Positions 26,710 to 33,900 of a DNA stretch of 64,000 bases are shown in pieces. The DNA is taken from contig NZ_JACNME010000003.1 of NCBI RefSeq assembly GCF_014270065.1, positions 310,001 to 374,000 on the forward strand. The letters run 5' to 3'. Position 1 is the first letter of the stretch, and each line of letters opens with the position of its first letter. Both the position numbers and the translations under genes were made by a program. The notes under the pieces are model-generated. The model worked only from the letters and a program-made list of their open reading frames with translations, ran no database searches and was not told the origin of the DNA. This DNA is from Quadrisphaera sp. RL12-1S. GTDB taxonomy: Bacteria > Actinomycetota > Actinomycetes > Actinomycetales > Quadrisphaeraceae.

Positions 26710-27339
26710 ATGAGCACTGACCAGCCCGGGGACCAGCCCGGACACGACGTCGCCTGGTGGGACGCCAAGCACCGCGACCGCCCCGTCCACGACGACGTCG
26801 ACCCGTCCGTCCGCGCCGCCTGCGTCCCGCTGCAGCCCGCTCCCGGCGGCGCCGTCGACCTGGCCTGTGGCACCGGGCGCCACGCGCGCTGGCTCGCGCA
26901 CCGCGGCTGGGAGGTGACGGGCGTCGACTCCTCCCCCGGCGGCCTGGAGGTCGCGCAGCGCGCAGCGCAGGAGCAGGCCGTGGACCAGCGGTGCCGCTGG
27001 GTGGTCGCAGACGCCCGCGGCTGGCAGCCGGAGGCGCCGGTGGCGCTGGTGGTGGTGGCCCTCGTCGCCTTACCTCGGCTGGTGGAGCGCGCGGCGCAGT
27101 GGCTGGCTCCGGGTGGTCGCGTCGTCGTCGTCGGGCACGCCCTGGCCAACGCCTCCCGCGGTGTCGGGGGGCCGCGCGACGCCAGGCTCCTCCACGACGT
27201 CGCCGCCCTGCGCGAGCGGGCGCGGGACGCCGGGATGCGGGTCCGCCTCGCGGCGGAGGTGGAGCGCCCGGTGGTCTGGGACGACGACGAGCGACGGGTC
27301 CAGGTGGACGCCGTCCTCGTCGCGGACCGCCGCCCCTGA
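26710..27339 (+). CDS. Class I SAM-dependent methyltransferase
   Basis: 209 residues. The SAM-binding motif I is VDLACGTGRHARWLA (about 49-63), followed by VTGVDSSP (motif II) and a motif near VVADARGW. The substrate is unknown; short proteins of this kind often methylate metabolites or tellurite-like compounds. The start codon directly abuts a 25-bp palindrome, leaving no ribosome-binding site, so translation must be leaderless or start elsewhere. Codon 121 (27070-27072) is TTA, the only in-frame TTA I could find in this window, so expression may depend on a rare tRNA. Confidence 0.75.
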   Translation: MSTDQPGDQPGHDVAWWDAKHRDRPVHDDVDPSVRAACVPLQPAPGGAVDLACGTGRHARWLAHRGWEVTGVDSSPGGLEVAQRAAQEQAVDQRCRWVVADARGWQPEAPVALVVVALVALPRLVERAAQWLAPGGRVVVVGHALANASRGVGGPRDARLLHDVAALRERARDAGMRVRLAAEVERPVVWDDDERRVQVDAVLVADRRP

Positions 27340-27398
27340 GAGGTCCGGTCTCGCCGTCTGCGCGGCACGTGCGACGACCGCGGGCGGCGGGAGACGAC

Positions 27399-27432
27399 GA
27401 AGGCCCTGCACCTCAGCGGGTGCAGGGCCTTC
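27399..27432. terminator. Bidirectional terminator after the methyltransferase gene
   Basis: Perfect 14-bp arms (27399-27412, 27419-27432) with a 6-base loop, between convergent genes. Confidence 0.75.
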
Positions 27433-27468
27433 GGAGCGCGTCGGCGGCCCGGGGGCCGCCGCGCTGGC

Positions 27469-27639
27469 TCAGCGGTTGACCGCGGCCGGCGGGACGGAGG
27501 GCAGCACGACGCCCCAGCCGTCGTGGCTGCGGGGAGCCGGGCGGTGGGCGTAGCCGTCCCCGTCGATGACGCGGGCGAGCGCGTACAGGGCGCCGAGCGA
27601 GACGAGGGACAGGGCCAGGAGGAGCAGGAAGACCGTCAT
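27469..27639 (-). CDS. Small single-helix membrane protein divergent from the MocR regulator
   Basis: 56 residues: one N-terminal helix (FLLLLALSLVSLGALYALA) and a short polar tail, RPAPRSHDGWG. ATG 27639 has a weak GATGGA upstream. It is transcribed away from the MocR-type regulator, and an operator-like element lies in its promoter, so it is the probable regulatory target. Family not recognised. Confidence 0.6.
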   Translation of the reverse strand: MTVFLLLLALSLVSLGALYALARVIDGDGYAHRPAPRSHDGWGVVLPSVPPAAVNR

Positions 27640-27657
27640 GGATCCATCGTCGACCGT

Positions 27658-27701
27658 GATTGGCACGAATGCACCAGGCCAATCGAGAATCAGTGGCCTG
27701 G
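27658..27701. promoter_or_regulatory. Composite MocR operator, upstream copy
   Basis: Contains CCAATC-N9-TGGCCTGG (27679-27701). GATTGG (27658-27663) and CCAGGCCA (27674-27681) in inverted orientation form overlapping palindromes. It lies in the promoter of the small membrane gene. Confidence 0.55.
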
Positions 27702-27773
27702 ACTGCGCCGTTCGGGGACACGGCCGACTGACGAGAGTGACCTGGGACATCCGGAGCCCCTTCCGAGACCAGA

Positions 27774-27796
27774 CCAATCGTGGCAAGGTGGCCTGG
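27774..27796 (+). promoter_or_regulatory. Composite MocR operator, copy at the regulator start
   Basis: A second exact CCAATC-N9-TGGCCTGG, 95 bases from the first, covering the ribosome site and first start codon of the regulator gene. This arrangement suggests autoregulation. Confidence 0.55.
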
Positions 27797-27801
27797 TGTC
27801 G

Positions 27802-29271
27802 ATGACCACCGGGCCCCTCAGCACCGTGGGGGCGGGCACCTCGGCCACGTCCGCCGCCCGCCTCGCCGAGCTCATCGGACCCGGCACCCTCCACCCGCCC
27901 CTCTACACCAGCCTCGCGAGCGGCATCCAGGGCCTCGTGAGCGACGGGCGCCTCGGGGTGGGCGTGCGCCTGCCCGCTGAGCGCGAGCTCGCCCACGCAC
28001 TGGGCGTCAGCCGCGTCACCGTCTCGGCCGCCTACGGCAGGCTGCGCGAGGCCGGCTGGGCCGACGCGCTGCAGGGCTCCGGCACCTGGACGCAGCTGCC
28101 CGCCACGAGCGGCGTCGTCGCCGCGTGGGTGCCGGGCAGCGCGCGCGAGGGGGTGCTCGACCTCTCCTACGCCGCTCCCCCCGGCCCGCCCGAGGTCGCC
28201 GACGCCTACGCCCAGGCGCTGGCCGAGCTGCCCCGCCACCTCGGCGGCCACGGGTACGCCCCGCTGGGGCTGGGCGACCTGCGCGCCCGCATCGCCGCCC
28301 GCTACACCGCCCGCGGCCTGCCGACCACCCCCGAGCAGGTGCTCGTCACCTGCGGCGCCGGGGGCGCCGTCAGCTCGGCGCTGCGCACCGTGCTCGGAGC
28401 CGGGGACCGCCTCGTGGTGGAGCACCCGGTCTGGCCCAACGCCCTCGACGTCGCCCGCGAGCTGCGGGCGCGGCTCGTGCCGGTCCCCCGCGACCTCGCG
28501 TCCGGCCCCGGCTTCGTCACCGCGGCGCACCGCGCGGCGCGCCAGACCTCGGCGCGCGCGCTGTACGTCGTCCCCGACTTCTCCAACCCCACTGGCGCCA
28601 CGCTCACCGAGGGCGACCGCCGCTCGCTGCTCGTCTCCATGCAGCAGCAGGAGGTCACCGTGGTCGCGGACGAGGCCCTGGCGGACCTCGCCCTCGACGG
28701 CCAGGAGCCGCTCGCCCCGCTGGCCGCCCACGGCCGGCCCGGCACCGTGCTGAGCGCCGGGTCCATCAGCAAGGCGGTGTGGGCCGGCGTGCGCACCGGG
28801 TGGCTGCGCGCCGAGCCCGACGTCATCGCCCGCGCCGCCGCGGCCGCCTCCCGCGACCACGGGTCGTTCTCGCTGGTGGACCAGCTGGCCGCGTGCGCGC
28901 TGCTGGACTCCTACGACGGCATCGCCGCCCGCCGCCGCGTGCAGCTGCGCGCGCAGCGCGACGCGCTGGTCGCAGCGCTGCGCACCCACCTGCCCGACTG
29001 GGAGGTGCCGGTGCCGCCGGGCGGGCAGTCGCTGTGGTGCCACCTGCCCCCGGAGGTCTCCTCCTCGGTGCTGGTCGACACCGCCGAGCAGCTGGGCCTG
29101 CGGCTGGCCACCGGGTCCCGCTTCGGCGCCGGGCACGCCTTCGACGACCGGCTGCGGCTGCCCTTCACCGCCCCCGCGGCGGACCTCGAGCGCGCGGTGC
29201 AGTTGCTGGTGGAGGCCACCGGCGCCAGCGCCGGCCGCTCCCCCGCCGCTCCCCGTCGCCACCTCGTCTGA
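27802..29271 (+). CDS. MocR-family regulator (GntR helix-turn-helix fused to an aminotransferase domain)
   Basis: 489 residues. An N-terminal GntR winged helix (RLPAERELAHALGVSRVTVSAAYGRLREAG, within about 40-75) is fused to a fold-type I aminotransferase domain with PDFSNPTG and the PLP lysine in SISKAVWAGVRTGWL (about 324). MocR proteins sense PLP, vitamin B6 forms or amino-acid adducts and usually control an adjacent divergent gene. ATG 27802 has AAGGTGG ten bases upstream; GTG 27796 is an alternative. Duplicate operator-like motifs flank the divergent region. Confidence 0.88.
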   Translation: MTTGPLSTVGAGTSATSAARLAELIGPGTLHPPLYTSLASGIQGLVSDGRLGVGVRLPAERELAHALGVSRVTVSAAYGRLREAGWADALQGSGTWTQLPATSGVVAAWVPGSAREGVLDLSYAAPPGPPEVADAYAQALAELPRHLGGHGYAPLGLGDLRARIAARYTARGLPTTPEQVLVTCGAGGAVSSALRTVLGAGDRLVVEHPVWPNALDVARELRARLVPVPRDLASGPGFVTAAHRAARQTSARALYVVPDFSNPTGATLTEGDRRSLLVSMQQQEVTVVADEALADLALDGQEPLAPLAAHGRPGTVLSAGSISKAVWAGVRTGWLRAEPDVIARAAAAASRDHGSFSLVDQLAACALLDSYDGIAARRRVQLRAQRDALVAALRTHLPDWEVPVPPGGQSLWCHLPPEVSSSVLVDTAEQLGLRLATGSRFGAGHAFDDRLRLPFTAPAADLERAVQLLVEATGASAGRSPAAPRRHLV

Positions 29272-29277
29272 CCAGCA

Positions 29278-29313
29278 CCGACAGCAGCCCCGACAGCAGC
29301 ACCGACAGCAGCC
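29278..29313. repeat. Three tandem 12-bp repeats after the MocR gene
   Basis: CCGACAGCAGC(C/A) three times in a row, six bases after the stop codon of the regulator gene and before the DUF853 promoter. Confidence 0.75.
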
Positions 29314-29356
29314 CCTGGCCCCTCGGACGGCGGTGGCACGAGGACGACGACGGCGT

Positions 29357-29362
29357 TAGCGT
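29357..29362 (+). promoter_or_regulatory. -10 box TAGCGT of the leaderless DUF853 gene
   Basis: TAGCGT, seven bases, then GTG 29370; no Shine-Dalgarno sequence. Confidence 0.5.
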
Positions 29363-29369
29363 CCGCGCC

Positions 29370-30962
29370 GTGACCTCCTCTGCCGACGCCTTCGTCGCCG
29401 CGGTCCGCGACGCCTACGCCACCACCGGCCCGGCCGTGCAGCTCGGCGCGCTCGTCGTGGACGGCACCGCCCACCCCGACGCGCCCGTGCAGCTGCCGCT
29501 GTCCGTGCTCAACCGGCACGGCCTCGTGGCCGGCGCCACCGGCACGGGCAAGACCAAGACGCTGCAGCTGGTCGCCGAGCAGCTCAGCGCCCACGGCGTG
29601 CCGACGTTCCTCACCGACGTCAAGGGGGACCTGTCAGGCATCGCGCTGCCCGGCCAGGCGTCCGACCGGGTGACCTCGCGCGCCGCCGACGTCGGCCAGC
29701 AGTGGGCGCCCTCGGGCTGCCCCACCGAGCTGCTCGCGCTCGGCGGGATCGGCACCGGCGTGCCCGTGCGCGCCACCATCACGAGCTTCGGGCCGGCGCT
29801 GCTGGCGCGCGTGCTGGACCTGTCCGACGTCCAGGCCTCCTCCTTGGCGCTGGTCTTCCACTGGGCGGACAAGGCCGGGCTGCCGCTGCTCGACCTGGCG
29901 GACCTGCGCGCCGTCATCACCCACCTGGTCTCCCCCGAGGGCAAGGCCGACCTCGAGGGCCTGGGCGGTCTGAGCAAGCAGACCGCCGGGGTGCTGCTGC
30001 GCGAGCTGCTCGCCTTCGCCGACGGCGGCGCCGACGCCTTCTTCGGCGAGCCGGAGCTCGACGTCCACGACCTCCTGCGCACCGCGCCCGCCGCCGACGG
30101 CAGCGCCGGCGAGCGGGGCGTGGTCTCGTGCCTGGAGCTGCCCGCGGTGCAGGGCCGCCCGGCGCTGTTCAGCACCTTCCTGCTGTGGCTGCTCGCCGAG
30201 CTCTTCGAGGAGCTGCCCGAGGTCGGCGACCTCGACAAGCCGAAGCTCGTGTTCTTCTTCGACGAGGCGCACCTGCTCTTCACCGGCGCCAGCAAGGACT
30301 TCGTGGCGCAGGTGGCGCAGACGGTGCGGCTGGTGCGCTCCAAGGGCGTCGGGGTGGTGTTCGTGACGCAGAGCCCCACCGACCTGCCCAAGGAGGTGCT
30401 GGCCCAGCTCGGGTCTCGCGTGCAGCACGCGCTGCGAGCCTTCACCCCCGACGACGCCAAGGCGCTGCGCGCCACCGCCTCGACCTACCCGAAGAGCGAC
30501 CAGTACGACACCGAGACGCTGCTGACCAGCGTCGGCACCGGCGAGGCCGTCGTGACGGTGCTGTCGGAGAACGGCGTGCCCACGCCCGTGGCGTGGACCC
30601 GGCTGCGCGCCCCGCAGTCGCTCATGGCGCCGGCGCCGGAGGCCGAGCAGCAGCGGATCGTGGCCGCCTCATCGCTGCAGGCGGAGTACGGCACGCCGAT
30701 CGACAGGGACTCCGCCTACGAGCGCCTGACGCGCAAGACCGCGGCGCCGCCGCGCGGGGCCGGGCAGCCGGCGCCCTCGCCGTCGTCGTCCCCGGAGCCG
30801 GCCCGGGAGCCAGCACCGGCGCGGCGGGAGGCCGGACCGCAGGAGCGCTCGGTGGTGGAGCAGGTGCTCGGGTCGTCGGCGTTCCGCAGCTTCGCGCGGT
30901 CAGCGGCGTCGAGCCTGGGCCGGGAGATCACCCGGAGCCTGTTCGGCGTGCGCCGGCGCTGA
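29370..30962 (+). CDS. HerA-like DUF853 family ATPase (YjgR-like)
   Basis: 530 residues. Walker A GATGTGKTKT at 55-64, Walker B FFFDEAHLLF with Asp298-Glu299, and the FVTQSPTDLPKEVLAQLGSR block typical of HerA/VirB4-like DNA-pumping ATPases. DUF853 proteins are widespread; their function is not established, though a DNA-processing role is often proposed. The last 100 residues are a Pro/Ser-rich linker and a basic amphipathic tail. The stop codon lies in the loop of a terminator hairpin (30944-30976). Confidence 0.88.
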   Translation: MTSSADAFVAAVRDAYATTGPAVQLGALVVDGTAHPDAPVQLPLSVLNRHGLVAGATGTGKTKTLQLVAEQLSAHGVPTFLTDVKGDLSGIALPGQASDRVTSRAADVGQQWAPSGCPTELLALGGIGTGVPVRATITSFGPALLARVLDLSDVQASSLALVFHWADKAGLPLLDLADLRAVITHLVSPEGKADLEGLGGLSKQTAGVLLRELLAFADGGADAFFGEPELDVHDLLRTAPAADGSAGERGVVSCLELPAVQGRPALFSTFLLWLLAELFEELPEVGDLDKPKLVFFFDEAHLLFTGASKDFVAQVAQTVRLVRSKGVGVVFVTQSPTDLPKEVLAQLGSRVQHALRAFTPDDAKALRATASTYPKSDQYDTETLLTSVGTGEAVVTVLSENGVPTPVAWTRLRAPQSLMAPAPEAEQQRIVAASSLQAEYGTPIDRDSAYERLTRKTAAPPRGAGQPAPSPSSSPEPAREPAPARREAGPQERSVVEQVLGSSAFRSFARSAASSLGREITRSLFGVRRR

Positions 30963-30976
30963 GCCGGCGCACGCCG
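30944..30976. terminator. Terminator whose loop holds the DUF853 stop codon
   Basis: Perfect 14-bp arms (30944-30957, 30963-30976); the 5-base loop GCTGA contains the TGA stop at 30960-30962. Lies between convergent genes. Confidence 0.7.
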
Positions 30977-30983
30977 ACGGGCG

Positions 30984-32399
30984 TCAGCGGCGGCTGGCGA
31001 GGAAGGCGAGCAGGTCGGCGCGGGTGACCACGCCGGCGGGCTTGCCGTCCACGGCCACGAGCACGGCGCGGTGCAGGCGCAGGGTCTCGCGCAGGTCGGT
31101 GATGGGCTCCCCCGCGCCGACCAGCGGCAGCGGCTCGACCATGTGCTTGCTCACCGCGTCGGACAGCGAGGCCGCCCCGGAGAACACCGCCTCCAGCAGG
31201 CCCTCCTCGGTGACCGAGCCGGCCACCTCACCGGCCATGACCGGCGGCTCCGCGCCGACGACCGGCATCTGGGAGACCTGGTACTCGCGGAGGATCTCGA
31301 TGGCGTCGTGCACGGTCTCGGTGGGGTGGGTGTGCACGAGGTCGGGCAGCCGCCCGGACTTGCCGCGCAGCACGTCACCCGCCGTCGCTCCCCCGACGGC
31401 GGCGGTGCCGGGCGCATCGACGTCGAAGCCGTAGGAGCGCATCCACGCGTCGTTGTAGATCTTGCCGAGGTAGCCGCGGCCCGAGTCGGGCAGCAGGACG
31501 ACGACGACGGCGTCAGCCGGCAGGTCCTTCGCGATGCGCAGCGCGCCCACCACGGCCATGCCGCACGAGCCGCCGACGAGCAGCCCCTCCTCGCGGGCGA
31601 GGCGGCGCGTCATGGCGAACGCCTCGGCGTCGGAGACGGCGACCACCTCGTCGGGCACGGACGGGTCGTAGGCGGGGGGCCAGATGTCCTCCCCGACGCC
31701 CTCGACGAGGTAGGGGCGTCCGGTGCCCCCGGAGTAGACCGAGCCCTCGGGGTCGACGCCGACCACGCGCACGGGACGGGCGGTGCCGTCCTCGCCGAGG
31801 CGGTCGCGGCTGGCGTCCTTGAGGTAGCGGCCGGTGCCGGTGATGGTGCCGCCGGTGCCGACGCCCGCCACGAAGTGGGTCAGGCGGCCGTCGGTGTCCT
31901 TCCAGATCTCCGGGCCGGTGGAGGCGTAGTGGCTGGCCGGGCCCGCGGGGTTGGAGTACTGGTCGGGCTTCCACCCGCCCGGGGTCTCCGCGGCGATGCG
32001 GTCCGAGACGGAGTAGTAGCTCTCGGGGCTGTCGGGGGCCACGGCGGTCGGCGTGACGACCACCTCGGCGCCGTAGGCGCGCAGCACGTCGCGCTTCTCC
32101 ACGCCCACCTTGTCGGGGCAGACGAAGATGCAGCGGTAGCCCTTGCGCTGGGCGACCAGGGCCAGGCCCACCCCGGTGTTGCCGCTGGTCGGCTCGACGA
32201 TCGTGCCACCGGGCCGCAGCGCGCCGGAGCGCTCCGCCTCCTCGATCATCCGCTCGGCGATGCGGTCCTTCACGGAGCCACCGGGGTTGAGGTACTCGAC
32301 CTTCGCCAGCACGGTGGCGGCGATCCCCTCGGTGACGCGGTTCAGCTTGACCAGCGGCGTGCCGCCGATCAGGTCGACGATGCTCTCGGCGTACTGCAC
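30984..32399 (-). CDS. cbs: Cystathionine beta-synthase
   Basis: 471 residues. Condenses serine or O-acetylserine with homocysteine. NPGGSVKDR holds the PLP lysine (Lys44), PTSGNTGVGLA and GVGTGGTITG bind substrate and phosphate. Two CBS regulatory domains occupy the last 130 residues. GTG 32399 is preferred to ATG 32408: GGGAGG directly abuts that ATG but is nine bases from the GTG, and family members begin (M/V)QY. Pairs with the metB-like gene as in Rv1077-Rv1079. Confidence 0.93.
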   Translation of the reverse strand: MQYAESIVDLIGGTPLVKLNRVTEGIAATVLAKVEYLNPGGSVKDRIAERMIEEAERSGALRPGGTIVEPTSGNTGVGLALVAQRKGYRCIFVCPDKVGVEKRDVLRAYGAEVVVTPTAVAPDSPESYYSVSDRIAAETPGGWKPDQYSNPAGPASHYASTGPEIWKDTDGRLTHFVAGVGTGGTITGTGRYLKDASRDRLGEDGTARPVRVVGVDPEGSVYSGGTGRPYLVEGVGEDIWPPAYDPSVPDEVVAVSDAEAFAMTRRLAREEGLLVGGSCGMAVVGALRIAKDLPADAVVVVLLPDSGRGYLGKIYNDAWMRSYGFDVDAPGTAAVGGATAGDVLRGKSGRLPDLVHTHPTETVHDAIEILREYQVSQMPVVGAEPPVMAGEVAGSVTEEGLLEAVFSGAASLSDAVSKHMVEPLPLVGAGEPITDLRETLRLHRAVLVAVDGKPAGVVTRADLLAFLASRR

Positions 32400-32428
32400 G
32401 CCCGGCATCCTCCCATCCCGTCGGTGGG

Positions 32429-32752
32429 TCAGAGGGAGCGGCGCAGGGCCTCCAGCCGGTGGGCAGCGCGCTCCAGGGCGGCGGCGTCGCCGACGTCGAG
32501 CAGGTCGCGGCCGAGCACGGCCACCTGGTCGCCCAGGGCGCGGTCCTCCAGGACGGGGACGACGACGGGCACCCGCCCCTCCGCGGAGGCTGCCTCGTCC
32601 GCCAGCTCCTGCAGGACCGGGCGCACCGCGTCCGCTGGTGAGGGGCCGCCGCCGTCCGCGGGCCGGGACAGACGGGTCGGGCCGAGCGCCGCCAGGCGGG
32701 TCAGGACCCGCCCGAGCTCGCGCTCGGCCCGTTCGCGCGGTGCAGAGGTCAC
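32429..32752 (-). CDS. Hypothetical protein, 107 residues
   Basis: A predicted helical, soluble, charged protein rich in Ala, Leu and Arg, with no cysteine and no membrane helix. It stands on the same strand between the Bax-inhibitor gene and cbs, 29 bases before cbs. Codon use matches neighbours, with third positions almost all G or C. I recognise no family. The start (GTG 32752) is uncertain. Confidence 0.55.
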   Translation of the reverse strand: MTSAPRERAERELGRVLTRLAALGPTRLSRPADGGGPSPADAVRPVLQELADEAASAEGRVPVVVPVLEDRALGDQVAVLGRDLLDVGDAAALERAAHRLEALRRSL

Positions 32753-32763
32753 CGCATCATGCT

Positions 32764-32778
32764 GTCAGCACTGCTGAC
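32764..32778. promoter_or_regulatory. 15-bp palindrome upstream of the 107-residue protein
   Basis: GTCAGCA-C-TGCTGAC, twelve bases before the start codon and just after the Bax-inhibitor stop. Could be an operator or a small stem-loop. Confidence 0.35.
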
Positions 32779-32784
32779 CGCTGC

Positions 32785-33606
32785 TCAGTCCCCGGCCATC
32801 GAGCGGATGATCGACAGGATGCGCAGCAGCTCGACGTACAGCCAGACCAGCGTGACCGTGAGGCCGAACGCGGCCGTCCAGGCGTAGCGCTGCGGGATGC
32901 CGTTGCGCACGCCCTGCTCGATGAAGTCGAAGTCGAGCACCAGCGAGAGGGACGCGAGGACCGCGCCGATCGCCCCGACAGCCAGGCCCAGAGGGCCCGC
33001 CCACAGGTTCAGCCCGTTGCCGAACAGCGCGAAGATGAAGTTCACCAGGCAGAACACCGCGTAGCCGAGCACCGCTCCGATGAGGATCCGGCGGAACTTC
33101 GGCGTGGCCCGCACGGCACCGCTGCGGTACAGCACGAGCATCACGGCGAAGACCGCCACGGTGGCGATGACCGCCTGCAGCGCGACGCTGCTGCCCGCGT
33201 ACTGGACGTCGATGAACTTGCTGATGCCGCCGATGAAGAGCCCCTGCAGGGCGGCGTAGGCGAGGATCAGGACGGGGCTGGGCTCGCGCTTGAAGGAGTT
33301 GACCAGGCCCAGCACCAGGCCGCCCAGCGCTCCGACGATCATCAGGAGCGGGTTGCCGAGGAGGTAGCTCACCCCTGCGAGCACCACGACGGTGCCCAGC
33401 GTCATGCCGGCGCGCACCACGACGTCGTCGTAGGTCATCCGGCCGGTCTCGGCGGGGCCCGCCGAGGGGGCGGAGTACATCTCCTCGAGCGTCGGCTGGC
33501 CGTACGAGGCGGTGCTCGCGCCACCGCGGGGGGTGGCGTCGAAGCCCGCGTAGCCACCGCGCTTGAACTGCGGCGCGTTGCGCAGCGCCGGGTTGTTGCT
33601 CTCCAT
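32785..33606 (-). CDS. Bax inhibitor-1/YccA family membrane protein
   Basis: 273 residues. A polar N-terminal region of about 70 residues is followed by seven helices, ending in the conserved VLDFDFIEQGV block with paired Asp residues. BI-1 proteins are pH-gated Ca2+ leak channels or modulators of membrane proteases; the bacterial role is unclear. ATG 33606 has GGAAGGA six bases upstream. A TACCAT -10-like box lies at 33657-33662. Confidence 0.88.
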   Translation of the reverse strand: MESNNPALRNAPQFKRGGYAGFDATPRGGASTASYGQPTLEEMYSAPSAGPAETGRMTYDDVVVRAGMTLGTVVVLAGVSYLLGNPLLMIVGALGGLVLGLVNSFKREPSPVLILAYAALQGLFIGGISKFIDVQYAGSSVALQAVIATVAVFAVMLVLYRSGAVRATPKFRRILIGAVLGYAVFCLVNFIFALFGNGLNLWAGPLGLAVGAIGAVLASLSLVLDFDFIEQGVRNGIPQRYAWTAAFGLTVTLVWLYVELLRILSIIRSMAGD

Positions 33607-33747
33607 GCGCGTCCTTCCGAGGACTCGACACCGGCGGGCGCCGGTCTCGAGCCCCAATGGTAATGGATTGGTAAAGAACCGCGCGCAGGAGACGCGCCCG
33701 GACGGGCGCACGAGCGGTCCCCGCAGGAGCTGGGACGGCGTCACTGG

Positions 33748-33821
33748 TGCCCCCGGCGGGGTTCGAACCCGCACTGAGGCGCTTTTAAGGCGCCTGCCTC
33801 TGCCGGTTGGGCTACGGGGGC
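33748..33821 (-). tRNA. tRNA with UAA anticodon (Leu by anticodon) on a class I body
   Basis: A 74-nt cloverleaf plus encoded CCA (33745-33747). It has a perfect 7-bp acceptor stem, U8, A14, G18-G19, a 5-bp anticodon stem GGCGC/GCGCC with loop CTTAAAA, a 5-base variable loop TCAGT, and a T-arm GCGGG-TTCGAAC-CCCGC. The discriminator is A73. The anticodon TAA (complement of 33785-33787) would read UUA leucine codons. Bacterial tRNA-Leu normally has a long variable arm (class II), which is missing here, so the amino acid it carries is uncertain. Confidence 0.85.
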
Positions 33822-33845
33822 CGGCTGGTGGTGAGCGGCAGGACC

Positions 33846-33893
33846 ACGACGACGGCGGGGCCGGTGCGCGCGCACCGGCCCCGCCGTCGTCGT
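33846..33893 (-). terminator. Terminator of ndh
   Basis: A perfect 24-bp palindrome with no spacer bases, seven bases after the ndh stop on the minus strand. Confidence 0.75.
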
Positions 33894-33900
33894 CAGGTCC

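Noticed and set aside
33748-33821. tRNA-Lys(UUU) or a plus-strand tRNA at this site
   Set aside because: The encoded CCA, T-arm order and acceptor pairing fix the minus strand, and the seven-base loop CTTAAAA puts TAA, not TTT, at the anticodon.
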